A DNA stretch of 13,536 bases from JAMCZU01 sp964479405 (GCA_964479405.1 CAYZMA010000030.1:1-13536); one strand, 5' to 3'. Counted from the first letter of the stretch, positions 5,495-13,379 are shown. Translations and numbers: made by a program. Notes: generated from the letters alone by a model not told the origin.

Positions 5495-6670
5495 GTGATA
5501 GCTGAAAAGATTTCGCTTCAAGGATTGGACAAAGCCGAAGTATTGGCAGCACTTTACAATGCTTCTCACCCTCAAGGCATGGGATTTATGCAGTACGACC
5601 CCAAGCCAATGACCAAGGAAGAAGCAAAAGACTTACTTAAATGCACGTGCAACTTTGATTATCTAATGGGCCGCGTTATGAAAGTTGATCTTTCGGGTGA
5701 TGATTTTAGCCCATGGGGCTACGACCGCGATAATGGTCATGGATCGGCTGAGGAAGCCATTAGGGCATTGCGGTTAAGTGGTGATGTAAATCCGATTTCG
5801 GTACAAGTAGCACATGAAGACGGAAAGCATCGTGCAGCCGACAACTTACTTGAACATCTTCCTGGCGAGACTACGATTGAACAAAATCATGATGGAGTTG
5901 TAATGAATCTTGGTCTTGCCGATGTCGCTGATGTTCTGAAACTAGTCCTCGATGCTAAGATGCAAGATAAGCATGAACCTCAGGATTTCACAAAACTTGC
6001 TCGAGAAGGTGAGCGTGTCAAAGCATATGACTCTGTCTCCGAAATGATCTACAAGATCAGTGAGGGCGACCGAGTAGCTATGGACTTACTTCAGAAGTTG
6101 ATGGATAATGGTGAATTCTTTCTTGTTCTGCTATTCGATTCTAAGCATCTTTACGGTACAAGAATCACTCAGCTTTACAAGGAAATTTGTGGCGAAGACA
6201 TGGAACGTTTCCTATACCACGTGCAGATGGAACTTCCTGATCAAGGCACTGGAAAATTGTCAATTACTGGTCCCTATTGTTCCCAGATAGGATTTGGTGA
6301 GGAAAGTAATGCATACTTCGTAGCACGCAAGTATGGCAAGCCTGGATCATTTTGGGCATTAGAGAACCCGCCAACAGATCCGTTCTTCCAGTATCCGATT
6401 AGAATCAGTGCTGATGGCCAAATCGAAAAAATTAATAAGACATATGCACGATTGATAGGCACTACGGAGCTTTGCGAACTTACACAAAACATAGAAGGGA
6501 TGAACAATCCCCGTGCCCGTAGGGGCTTATTGGATAGTGTCTACGCAAGAGCAATGCATGGCCGAACCAATTTCAGTCCCGATGCTATCAGTGGCTTTCA
6601 AATTCTACTCCACCGTTACGGATTCCAGAACCATGCAGTAAAGCTGGTATCTGGCAATTATCCACGATAG
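5495..6670 (+). CDS. Uncharacterised 391-residue protein, probably horizontally acquired
   Basis: I do not recognise a named family for the whole protein. Residues about 14-90 contain ALYNASHPQGMGFMQYD, a helical MTKEEAKDLL segment, FDYLMGRVMKVDLSGDDF and PWGYDRDNGHG. From memory this resembles small stand-alone uncharacterised proteins of other bacteria and phages, here fused to about 300 more residues. The rest has no signal peptide or membrane helix. The middle (about 187-240) is helical and contains NGEFFLVLLFDSKHLYG, and the last 100 residues show no motif I can name. The GTG start follows AGGAGG (5481-5486) at eight bases. Counted lines give 53% GC (5701-5760) and 45% (6001-6060), against about 35% in the neighbouring kinase gene, so its composition is foreign. 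It has its own promoter and terminator and is monocistronic. Confidence 0.8.
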   Translation: MIAEKISLQGLDKAEVLAALYNASHPQGMGFMQYDPKPMTKEEAKDLLKCTCNFDYLMGRVMKVDLSGDDFSPWGYDRDNGHGSAEEAIRALRLSGDVNPISVQVAHEDGKHRAADNLLEHLPGETTIEQNHDGVVMNLGLADVADVLKLVLDAKMQDKHEPQDFTKLAREGERVKAYDSVSEMIYKISEGDRVAMDLLQKLMDNGEFFLVLLFDSKHLYGTRITQLYKEICGEDMERFLYHVQMELPDQGTGKLSITGPYCSQIGFGEESNAYFVARKYGKPGSFWALENPPTDPFFQYPIRISADGQIEKINKTYARLIGTTELCELTQNIEGMNNPRARRGLLDSVYARAMHGRTNFSPDAISGFQILLHRYGFQNHAVKLVSGNYPR

Positions 6671-6679
6671 CTATTGTGG
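6662..6679 (+). repeat. Hairpin over the stop codon of the 391-aa gene
   Basis: CCACGAT (6662-6668) pairs with ATTGTGG (6673-6679) with one G-U pair and a four-base loop; the TAG stop lies within it. It is the first of three consecutive hairpins in the 3' region. Confidence 0.4.
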
Positions 6680-6706
6680 TAACTTGCATACCTTTTTAAT
6701 CAGACT

Positions 6707-6726
6707 GGGGTTCCATTCGGAACCCC
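6707..6726 (+). repeat. Perfect 8-bp hairpin upstream of the terminator
   Basis: GGGGTTCC (6707-6714), loop ATTC, GGAACCCC (6719-6726). The stem is strong but no T tract follows, so it is more likely a 3' stabilising structure or an independent palindrome than a terminator in its own right. The second terminator copy starts eight bases later. Confidence 0.6.
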
Positions 6727-6733
6727 TCCTCCT

Positions 6734-6761
6734 AATCGCGGTCTAATCCCCGCGATTTTTT
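6734..6761 (+). terminator. Rho-independent terminator of the 391-aa gene (copy B of the repeated module)
   Basis: AATCGCGG (6734-6741) pairs with CCGCGATT (6750-6757), and six T residues end at 6761. The 34 bases 6729-6762 match 4293-4326 at 33 positions, loop and left flank included. Confidence 0.85.
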
Positions 6762-6768
6762 ATATAAT

Positions 6769-6791
6769 TGGCAATTTTTCTCAATTTGCCA
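6769..6791. repeat. Inverted repeat upstream of the DUF362 gene
   Basis: TGGCAA (6769-6774) and TTGCCA (6786-6791) are complementary across 11 bases. A TATAAT (6763-6768) directly precedes the left arm but has no clear -35 at 17 bases. The pair may be an operator at an otherwise weak promoter; this is tentative. Confidence 0.35.
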
Positions 6792-6819
6792 TATATTTAA
6801 AAGGAGGTTATTTTTAAAT

Positions 6820-7707
6820 ATGAAAAATAAACAAATTAAGGTTGGCATTTCAAGAGAAAAAGATCGTTATCAAACAGTTTTTCGCGCTTTAGACTATATT
6901 TTTGCCGATATTACTCCGAAAATTTACGCCCTTGATCCAAAAAAAGACTATATTGTTCTGAAACCAAATTGTATTGATACTAAAAAAGATGTAGCTGTCA
7001 CCCATGTTGATGCCTTAACTGCCGTTTTAGATTTTATTCAACCAATTTGGCAAGGAAGAGTTATCTTGGCTGAAGGTTCTGGCATGGGTAATACCATGGA
7101 AGCCTTTAGCAATTTTAAATATTTGGGGCTAAAAAATGTCTTTCCGAATCTAGAATTTTTAGATTTAAATTTTTCTGATTGTATCTGTGTTGAAGCTTTC
7201 GACAAAGACCTTAAACCAATGCAAATTAAAATTTCCAACACTGTGGCGGAGGCATCGCTACGAATTTCAGTTGGTCCACCTAAAACGCACGAAAGTGTCA
7301 TTGTCACCTTATCAATTAAAAATATGGCTGTTGGTTCAATTCTTAAAGAAGACAAGATGAAAATTCATCAAGGCATTAAAGCCATTAACCGAACTATTGC
7401 TACCATAAATAAATATACATTTCCTCATCTTTCGGTGATTGACGGTTGGACAAGTATGCAAGGCGATGGTCCAGTAAATGGCGAAATGCTTGAAACTCAC
7501 TTTGCAGTGGCTTCAACTAATTGCTTAGCCGCCGATGTTTTAACCACCGAAATTATGGGTTTTAACCCTGTCCAAGTTGGCTATTTAAATTACTTAGGCG
7601 CCGGTAATATTGCTAGTTTAATTCAAACCGTTGGTTTAAGTAAAAATGACTTTAATTTTCACTTTAAACCGTCGCCAACATACCTTAAACAAATTCAGTG
7701 GAATTAA
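6820..7707 (+). CDS. DUF362-domain protein
   Basis: The 295 residues match the DUF362 family, whose role is poorly known and which often occurs fused to ferredoxin domains; none is present here. Family-like motifs appear in order: IVLKPNC (45-51), VGPPKTHESV (151-160), LSIKNMAVG (164-172) and VIDGWTSMQGDGPVNG (206-221). There is no signal peptide or membrane helix. The few cysteines (for example 51, 121, 123, 235) do not form an iron-sulphur pattern. AAGGAGG at 6801-6807 lies 12 bases before the ATG, a long spacing, but no nearer start exists. A LytR_C gene follows after 18 bases and is probably co-transcribed. Confidence 0.8.
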   Translation: MKNKQIKVGISREKDRYQTVFRALDYIFADITPKIYALDPKKDYIVLKPNCIDTKKDVAVTHVDALTAVLDFIQPIWQGRVILAEGSGMGNTMEAFSNFKYLGLKNVFPNLEFLDLNFSDCICVEAFDKDLKPMQIKISNTVAEASLRISVGPPKTHESVIVTLSIKNMAVGSILKEDKMKIHQGIKAINRTIATINKYTFPHLSVIDGWTSMQGDGPVNGEMLETHFAVASTNCLAADVLTTEIMGFNPVQVGYLNYLGAGNIASLIQTVGLSKNDFNFHFKPSPTYLKQIQWN

Positions 7708-7725
7708 GGAGGGCTAAGGAGTAAA

Positions 7726-8247
7726 ATGGGCAGAGCTTGGGATATCCTTCCTCCATATAAACCAGTTCATAATGTTAAACACGGATCAAAGGCAAAATCC
7801 GCCAGAGGGCGAAACAAAAATGCTTCTGTATTTTTTGTTTTAATTATTGTTATTTTTGTCGGCATATTTATTTTTGCGACTTCAAAAAACACACCCGTAA
7901 ATACCAGTGGAACAAATAGCCCCCCCAATCGAACAACCAGTCAAGAATCTACAAGTCCTGCAACATCCGAAAAAAATCCTGACCAACTAAAAATTAAAGT
8001 TCTTAATGGTACCGGTAGAAGCGAGGAAACCGTCCAAGTTGTGGCCATTTTAAACGAGATTGGTTTTAAAGTTACTAAAACGGAAAATGCTTTAAGCTTG
8101 TACGATCAAACAATTGTGTACTTTGAATCAAATCAAGAAAAATATGCCCAAGAAATTGCTCAAAGTTTAACTAAATATAAAGCCAAAACCCAGAAATTCA
8201 GCCAAGACTCACCTTATGATTTAATTATTGTCATTGGTGCACAGTGA
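7726..8247 (+). CDS. Membrane-anchored LytR_C-domain protein
   Basis: The 173-residue protein has a basic cytoplasmic N-terminus, one transmembrane helix (about 34-51), a Thr/Ser/Pro/Asn-rich linker (53-85) and an extracellular C-terminal domain. That domain (about 86-172) fits LytR_C (PF13399): LKIKVLNGTGRSEETVQVV, then EIGFKV, QTIVYF and a final DLIIVIGAQ. LytR_C domains occur at the ends of cell-wall glycopolymer ligases of the LytR-CpsA-Psr family and also alone; the catalytic LCP domain is absent here, so a structural or wall-binding role is inferred. AAGGAG (7716-7721) lies four bases before the ATG. The gene before it ends within the same purine-rich stretch. The stop is TGA. Confidence 0.85.
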   Translation: MGRAWDILPPYKPVHNVKHGSKAKSARGRNKNASVFFVLIIVIFVGIFIFATSKNTPVNTSGTNSPPNRTTSQESTSPATSEKNPDQLKIKVLNGTGRSEETVQVVAILNEIGFKVTKTENALSLYDQTIVYFESNQEKYAQEIAQSLTKYKAKTQKFSQDSPYDLIIVIGAQ

Positions 8248-8250
8248 TTT

Positions 8251-8279
8251 TTGTTTTATATAAATAGAAGTGTTATAAT
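8251..8279 (+). promoter_or_regulatory. Strong extended -10 promoter of the envelope and kinase operon
   Basis: TTGTTT (8251-8256) and a perfect TATAAT (8274-8279) are separated by 17 bases. TG precedes the -10 with one base between (8271-8272), giving a consensus extended -10. It begins four bases after the LytR_C stop and appears to serve the four genes to 12726. Confidence 0.75.
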
Positions 8280-8307
8280 AAAATAAATAAAGAAAAGGAG
8301 GTTTTTA

Positions 8308-9168
8308 ATGGATTTAAATACTCAAACTCCACCGCCACCACCTAAAAATGATATTCCACTTCAACAACCATCGGAGCATAATGTTGGTGTTGGAACACCT
8401 AATATTGGAGTTGAAGAAAAGCAAACTCCTGCAACAGACGCTAATATTGAAGTTGAAGCTTATAATTCTCCACCGCCTGCATCTCAACCTCCTCAACCAG
8501 CACCCACTAACCCAGAACCACCGCTCCAAGTTAAAAATTATCAAAATACAAATCCTCAAGACGCACCTCAACCACCAATCAAAGCCGGCGGTTCTAATAC
8601 CACTTTAACTATTTTAATTATTTTAGCTCTTATTCTTGGTTCAGTTGGAGGTTTTTTTGGCTTTAGATATTTGGACAAATCAAAAACTTCTGCTTCAACT
8701 GAAACGACGCCAACTGCTGTCGCTAGCCCAAGTCTTGATGTTAATACTTGGCAAACCTATACCTCTACCCTTGAAAAATTTAAGCTTAAATATCCAACTG
8801 GCTGGTTTGCCAGCACTACTTCCGGAGATGCCGATTCTTTAGTCTTTGCTTCTAATAAAGAATCTTTGGAAGGAACCCCAACAGGTTATAAAGTGGAAAT
8901 TAATTTTCAAAATGCCAATGGTCTAACTTTACAAAAATGGGTTGAAGCCAATACCGCTACTACTGGTGAACAAAAACCAGCCAAAGAAATTACTGTTTCC
9001 GGACAAACTGCTTACCAGCAAGAATTAAGTAAAAATGGCGCTAAAGTTGCAACCTACATTGAAAGACCGTCAAAAATCATGGTTGTCACTTATAGCGCCC
9101 CTGAAAATGTCTTTGGCAGTGGGGGACAGTGGTACAACAGCTTAGTTGATTCTATTACCTTAATGTAA
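8308..9168 (+). CDS. Proline-rich, membrane-anchored protein with a PsbP-like extracellular domain
   Basis: The 286-residue protein has a low-complexity cytoplasmic N-terminus rich in Pro, Gln and Asn (1-95), a transmembrane helix (about 99-118), a Ser/Thr/Ala/Pro linker (125-143) and a folded outer domain (146-286). The outer domain opens with WQTYTSTLEKFKLKYPTGWF, the pattern I associate with PsbP-related domains of small anchored bacterial proteins, and contains repeated beta-strand-like segments ending in WYNSLVDSITLM. There are no cysteines and no catalytic motif. GGAGG (8297-8301) lies six bases before the ATG, and a strong promoter lies just upstream. It leads a tight gene set with a sensor kinase 40 bases downstream, so a role in envelope sensing is a reasonable inference only. 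Confidence 0.7.
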   Translation: MDLNTQTPPPPPKNDIPLQQPSEHNVGVGTPNIGVEEKQTPATDANIEVEAYNSPPPASQPPQPAPTNPEPPLQVKNYQNTNPQDAPQPPIKAGGSNTTLTILIILALILGSVGGFFGFRYLDKSKTSASTETTPTAVASPSLDVNTWQTYTSTLEKFKLKYPTGWFASTTSGDADSLVFASNKESLEGTPTGYKVEINFQNANGLTLQKWVEANTATTGEQKPAKEITVSGQTAYQQELSKNGAKVATYIERPSKIMVVTYSAPENVFGSGGQWYNSLVDSITLM

Positions 9169-9181
9169 TCCATCTGAAATG

Positions 9182-9197
9182 CCGTTACTTAAAACGG
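9182..9197 (+). repeat. Small hairpin reaching into the kinase ribosome-binding site
   Basis: CCGTT (9182-9186) pairs with AACGG (9193-9197) around six bases. The right arm shares its last two bases with GGAGGGG (9196-9202), the ribosome-binding site of the kinase gene, so it could modestly reduce initiation. The stem is short and this may be incidental. Confidence 0.35.
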
Positions 9198-9208
9198 AGG
9201 GGTTTTAA

Positions 9209-10562
9209 ATGGCAGTTAAACAATTCGCTTATTCTGAAGATCAGAATAACTTAAATAAAAAAAATACTCAATTTACTTATTCGCTTTTTTTAATCTTTTT
9301 AATTCCGGTTTTAATTATTTTAAATACTTTTTGGGAAATTCAACGATTTCAAAAAAATACTGCTCTGGAACTTGAAAATACAACAGTTTTAGCTAAAAAT
9401 ATTCTTGCCAGCACTGTTTCCGACTCTTTAGATAAAGACACTGNNNNNNNNNNAAATTACTAAAGCTGATAACGAACTTCAAGAAATAACCATTTTTAAG
9501 CCTATAACCGACGGTTTTCAGGCTGTTGCTAGTTCGGACGAGAGTAAAATAGGTACGGCTTATAAATCTTTGCAATATTCCAGCGCTTGGGCAGAAAATA
9601 AGGATGTTACTATTTTTACTCCGAAGCAGGAAAAAACACGCGGTTGGACTGTTATTTCACCTCTAGAGAACTCTAACTCGGAAAAAGTCGCTCTTTTAAG
9701 TCTTGAGCTTAACACGGCTAGTGCCGACGCTCTGACTCAAAAAGCTATTACCAATAGTTTAATTGCCTTAGCTGTGACTATCTTTTTTGTTCTTCTTTTA
9801 CTTTTCAATAATTTCCACTTCTTTGAATATGCCGTTTTGTTTAAACGACTTAAAGAAGTTGATGCCATGAAAGATGACTTTATTTCCATGGTTTCTCACG
9901 AACTAAAAACGCCAATGGCTGCTATTAAAGGATATATGGCGATGATTTTTGAAGGCGTAGCCGGTAAAATTGATCAAAAAGCCAAAATTCACCTTGAGAA
10001 AGTTCTGGCTAATATTAAACGTTTGGATGCTTTAGTTGACGCTTTACTTGATGTTTCAAGATTAGAGCAGGGCAGAATGCAATTTGATATGCAATCTGTT
10101 GATATGACCAAAGTTCTAACAACCGTAACCTCCAGTATTGATGTTCAGGCTAAAGAGAAAAAGCTCAAACTTGAATACCAACCTTTGCCCTCGCCTTGTC
10201 CCTTAATTTTTGCCGATCCAGAACGTTTGGACCAAATATTTGAAAATGTGATCGGCAACGCCATTAAATACACTTTTAAGGGCGGTGTTTCAATTTATCA
10301 TCGCCTTGAAGAAGACCAACTTAAAACTATTGTTCAAGATACTGGTATTGGTATGGCAAAGCAAGATATGAAGGATCTCTTTAAAAGATTTTATAGAATC
10401 AGGAACGAAAAAACAATTGATATTCCCGGTACTGGTTTGGGGCTTTGGATTACCAAAGAAATCGTCCTTAAAATGAATGGGCAGATTTACGCTGAATCCA
10501 AGGAAGGTATTGGTTCAATTTTTACAATTATTTTTCCCATTGTGAAGGAAAATAAAAAATGA
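9209..10562 (+). CDS. Sensor histidine kinase, interrupted by an assembly gap
   Basis: One gene is visible as two pieces. 9209-9443 encodes the cytoplasmic N-terminus, transmembrane helix 1 (about residues 24-42) and the start of the outer sensor region. From 9454 another frame is open and runs without interruption through the rest of the sensor, transmembrane helix 2 (near 9753-9812) and the kinase core to TGA at 10560-10562. The core has the H-box SHELKTP with the phospho-accepting His at 9897-9899, the N-box IFENVIGNAIKYT, the G1 box DTGIGM and the G2 box GTGLGLWITK. The frames agree if the true gap is a multiple of three, so a mis-sized gap explains the break better than a mutation. GGAGGGG precedes the ATG. 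No response regulator is nearby. The next gene overlaps by four bases (ATGA). Confidence 0.9.
9444..9453. other. Assembly gap of ten Ns within the histidine kinase gene
   Basis: Ten unresolved bases break the kinase gene. The length is likely a placeholder: reading frames on the two sides only join if the missing length is divisible by three. Confidence 0.95.
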
Positions 10563-11647
10563 AAATGAAACAAACAACCATTTTGTTATTTATCCTTTAT
10601 TTTTTAATTCTAGCCGGCGCCGTTACAGTTTTTTATCTTAAATATGTCCGAAACTACACTCCGGTTGAAACTCAAGCTTTACAAATTGAGACTGTCAGTC
10701 TTCAACCTCTTATTTATTACAGTAAAGTCAATATTCTTTCAACCGTTGACCCAGTCATTAAAGACGGCACAACGAACACTGAAACTTTTGAAACTCAAGG
10801 GGAAATTGGCGCTTTAGATTTGAATAAATCACAATCTCAACTTACCTATGAGCAAAAAAATACCAGTAGTAATTGGGAAATTTGGCAAGGAGATACCAGT
10901 AATATTGAGAAAGAAAAAATTGCTTTTATTAATGAGGCTAAATTTGGTAATTATCAAGATTTTACCAAACCGAAATATAGTCCCGATATGTCTAAATTGG
11001 CATTTTTAGCTTCTGGAAGCACAACCGACACCATATTTGTGGAAAATCTTTTGACTGGGACTTTCCAAAAAATTATTGAAGATTCTACAATAAAAATTGC
11101 TGATTTTTCTTGGGACAAAGCTTCTGAAAAAATAATCTATTGCAGTAGCAATCCATCAGCAGGACAGTCAAAAAATGCTTGTTTTACTGTTACGAAAGAG
11201 GGTGAAGAAAATACTAAATTATTTGAGCAAGAAGTTAAAAAAGTTTCATGGAATAAAACCGATGAAATATTTTATTTAAGCAGAGCCGATACGCCCCATA
11301 TTTATACCGCTGGTAGCGCAAACCAAAATAATACTCAAATTGACGATGTGGCTACTCCTAAAAAAATTGTTAATTTTCAAATTAATCCAACTGGTAAGAA
11401 AATTGTCTACGAAATTGTTTCTGATCAAAAATCAGATATATATCTTTCTGATATTAATGGCACTAACAGGTTTCAACTAACAGATGATGGCAATGCCAAC
11501 CAGCCAATTTTTGCCGATAGCACTACCCAAGAAATTGCTTTTCTAAGGCAAAAAGACGGTATTTATACCATTAATTTTAATAAAACCAATGAACAAAAAA
11601 TAGTCAGCTTAAAAGATACTATCAACTTTTTACTTCTTTGGAGATAA
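10559..11647 (+). CDS. Membrane-anchored TolB-like beta-propeller protein
   Basis: The 362-residue protein has an N-terminal transmembrane helix (about 6-28) and a large extracytoplasmic region. Repeated blade-like units of the TolB/WD40-like type can be seen: PKYSPDMSKLAFLA, then ADFSWDKASEKIIYCS, then FQINPTGKKIVYEIV, then DIYLSDINGTNRFQLTDDG followed by QPIFADSTTQEIAFL. No enzyme motif is seen; such propellers usually bind proteins or ligands. The start ATG overlaps the kinase stop (ATGA); a second in-frame ATG at 10565 is the alternative. The next gene starts two bases after its stop, so kinase, propeller and DUF3048 protein are almost surely co-translated. A role as an outer accessory to the kinase is an inference from this packing. 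Confidence 0.8.
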   Translation: MKMKQTTILLFILYFLILAGAVTVFYLKYVRNYTPVETQALQIETVSLQPLIYYSKVNILSTVDPVIKDGTTNTETFETQGEIGALDLNKSQSQLTYEQKNTSSNWEIWQGDTSNIEKEKIAFINEAKFGNYQDFTKPKYSPDMSKLAFLASGSTTDTIFVENLLTGTFQKIIEDSTIKIADFSWDKASEKIIYCSSNPSAGQSKNACFTVTKEGEENTKLFEQEVKKVSWNKTDEIFYLSRADTPHIYTAGSANQNNTQIDDVATPKKIVNFQINPTGKKIVYEIVSDQKSDIYLSDINGTNRFQLTDDGNANQPIFADSTTQEIAFLRQKDGIYTINFNKTNEQKIVSLKDTINFLLLWR

Positions 11648-11649
11648 AT

Positions 11650-12726
11650 ATGCTACAAAAAAATAGAAAAAAAAGAATCTTGATCATTTCTCTTTCAATT
11701 ATTTTCGGTCTAGCCCTTGGCGCCGCTGGTTTTGTTGCCTATAAACAATATGGTCCGCAAAAAGACGGCATAAAAAAAATAACTGTTAAACCCAGTCCTT
11801 CACCTCAAACGACAGCAAATCCGCTTGACGGCACTCAAGTGCCTAAAGATATGGCTAATCGCCACCCATTAGCAGTGATTATTGAAAATCACTCTCAAGC
11901 TCGTCCCCAAGTTGGATTAGATAAAGCCTCAATTGTCTATGAAGCTATTTCTGAAGGAGGTATTACCCGTTTTATGGCTATTTATGGACCACAAGATACC
12001 AAAAAAGTTGGACCAGTCAGATCGCTACGAACTTATTTTCTTGACTGGGCATGGGAATATAACGCTTTTATTGCTCATGTCGGCGGTAATATTGATGCTC
12101 TTGACAGGGCATCTTCCGAAAATGCCTTGGATTTAGATCAATTTGCTTTGGGCGATAAAGCTTATTGGCGCGAACCAAAAGCTGGCATTGCAACCGAACA
12201 CACAATGTATGCTAATACGGAAAAACTTTACGCTCAAGCTCAAGATAAAGGTTGGAATATGAGTGGCGATTTTACTTCTTTTAAGTTTCTTAAAGCTAAA
12301 GATTTTAAAGTTAATAATTCTGCTTCTCAAACAGTAACAATTGATTTTTCCGCGTCCCAATATATGGTCAATTACACTTGGGACAGCCTAAACAATAATT
12401 ATCCTCGCACTTTGGCTGGCACACCTCATAAAGACCGAGACACTGGTAATCAATTAGCTCCGACTAATATTATAATTCAATCGGTTGAACGAACTGAAGG
12501 AATAACTAGAATTAATGAAAATAGCTGGACAATGAAAACAACCGGCGAAGGTAAAGCTTATGTCTTGTATGGCGGTCAAAAAATTGATGCCACTTGGAAA
12601 AAAACAGATCTAAAATCCAGAACGATGTTTTATGATTCGTCTGGTAAAGAAATATCCTTTTTGCCCGGTCAATTTTGGTATGAAATTGTCCCACCGGATG
12701 TTTTTGATAAAGTTAAGATTGAATAA
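11650..12726 (+). CDS. Membrane-anchored DUF3048 (YerB-like) protein
   Basis: The 358-residue protein starts with a signal anchor (about 10-30), followed by a Pro/Ser/Thr linker and the DUF3048 region. Typical segments are HPLAVIIENHSQARPQVGL, IVYEAISEGGITRFMAIY, KVGPVRSLRTYFLDWAWEY, and the C-terminal part with APTNIIIQSVERTEG and GKAYVLYGGQKIDATWKK. B. subtilis YerB is a lipoprotein of this family; here there is no lipobox cysteine, so the anchor is an uncleaved helix. Its biochemical role is unknown. The ATG at 11650 is preferred to the TTG at 11638 because GGAG lies at 11640-11643, six bases upstream, and inside the end of the previous gene. It is the last gene of the operon, closed by a strong terminator. 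Confidence 0.88.
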   Translation: MLQKNRKKRILIISLSIIFGLALGAAGFVAYKQYGPQKDGIKKITVKPSPSPQTTANPLDGTQVPKDMANRHPLAVIIENHSQARPQVGLDKASIVYEAISEGGITRFMAIYGPQDTKKVGPVRSLRTYFLDWAWEYNAFIAHVGGNIDALDRASSENALDLDQFALGDKAYWREPKAGIATEHTMYANTEKLYAQAQDKGWNMSGDFTSFKFLKAKDFKVNNSASQTVTIDFSASQYMVNYTWDSLNNNYPRTLAGTPHKDRDTGNQLAPTNIIIQSVERTEGITRINENSWTMKTTGEGKAYVLYGGQKIDATWKKTDLKSRTMFYDSSGKEISFLPGQFWYEIVPPDVFDKVKIE

Positions 12727-12741
12727 AGGTATTAAAATACC

Positions 12742-12790
12742 AAAAAGGGCTCTGCTAGCGTCTTTTGGAGGCTTAGAGAGCCCTTTTTTT
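12742..12790. terminator. Bidirectional rho-independent terminator between convergent genes
   Basis: GGGCTCT (12747-12753) pairs with AGAGCCC (12777-12783), with a partial inner stem around CTAGC and GCTTAG. A run of seven T follows on the + strand (12784-12790) and five A precede (12742-12746), so the structure works in both directions. It serves the DUF3048 gene on the + strand and the glucosaminidase gene on the - strand. A smaller hairpin, GGTAT and ATACC (12728-12741), lies just before it. Confidence 0.88.
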
Positions 12791-12810
12791 AGTATAATGT
12801 AAAGTTTGCT

Positions 12811-13365
12811 TTACAGACCAGCCATAACAGATTCAATTCTTAGATACCAAGTTTGGTCTTCGGCATAAACTCGGTTAATAGAAGCCGGTGTAGTTAAACC
12901 TCTGTCAAGGTACCGTTCCTTAAGATAGGTAAATTCGTTGCGAATACCATCTTCAGGAGTAGCCCAAGAGGCATAACCACCAGAAACGGCCTTACGACCA
13001 AAGAAGTTGTTTTGGCTACGAGCCAAAGAAGATGAGTAGTTACCAGATTCGTGATAACCAATGGCATAAACTAATTTCCAGTCAACACCATATTCCGGAG
13101 CAATCGCTTGCATTAAGCCTTTGATCGCTTCCGGATTTAAATTATTAAGGTCTTCTCGTGAACCAGCAGAATAAACTTCCACCTTTTTTTCAGTTAAAGT
13201 TAAAGGCTGGACATTGTTTTGGTTAAATTGGATGCGGGTTTCGCTTTGGGGTTTTTCAGCCTCGGCACCAGCGAAAGGCACTAAAACCATCAAGAAACCA
13301 ACAAAAGCAAATTGAACCGTACTAGCATTAAATTTAGTTATGATATTTTTTATAGTATTTAACAT
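12811..13365 (-). CDS. Secreted glucosaminidase-like cell-wall hydrolase
   Basis: The 184-residue protein has a basic N-terminus and a hydrophobic stretch (about 17-34) ending in FAGAEAEKP, a good signal peptide with likely cleavage after AEA near residue 36. The lysozyme-like domain (about 77-184) contains WKLVYAIGYHESGNY with the probable catalytic Glu106, then SQNNFFGRKAVSGGYASWATPEDGIRN, and DQTWYLRIESVM. This pattern fits glucosaminidase-type (GH73-like) peptidoglycan hydrolases, compact here and without a wall-binding domain. A structural role in remodelling its own wall or attacking a neighbour's is possible; the sequence does not decide. The ATG is preceded by GAAGGG, and upstream lies a perfect-consensus promoter. 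A bidirectional terminator lies downstream. Confidence 0.85.
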   Translation of the reverse strand: MLNTIKNIITKFNASTVQFAFVGFLMVLVPFAGAEAEKPQSETRIQFNQNNVQPLTLTEKKVEVYSAGSREDLNNLNPEAIKGLMQAIAPEYGVDWKLVYAIGYHESGNYSSSLARSQNNFFGRKAVSGGYASWATPEDGIRNEFTYLKERYLDRGLTTPASINRVYAEDQTWYLRIESVMAGL

Positions 13366-13379
13366 ATTTCCCTTCTTTC

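Noticed and set aside
6658..6666. A second DnaA-box-like 9-mer, TTATCCACG
   Set aside because: It has one mismatch and lies in the coding end of the 391-aa gene, so it is not taken as a site.
6671..6762. An integron attC-like site formed by the hairpins and GTCTAAC/GTCTAAT loop
   Set aside because: GTCTAAC fits one half of the attC core at copy A, but no matching GTTRRRY half is found and the stem-plus-T-tract layout is that of a plain terminator.
8314..8608. Open frames on both strands inside the proline-rich N-terminal coding region
   Set aside because: They are shadows caused by the repetitive CCA/CCT/CAA-rich sequence of the real gene.
9394..9575. A minus-strand open frame across the run of Ns
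   Set aside because: It depends on the placeholder bases and lies antisense to the well-supported kinase gene.
11638..11649. A TTG start at 11638 for the DUF3048 protein
   Set aside because: The GGAG ribosome-binding site lies inside that extension (11640-11643), which favours the ATG at 11650.
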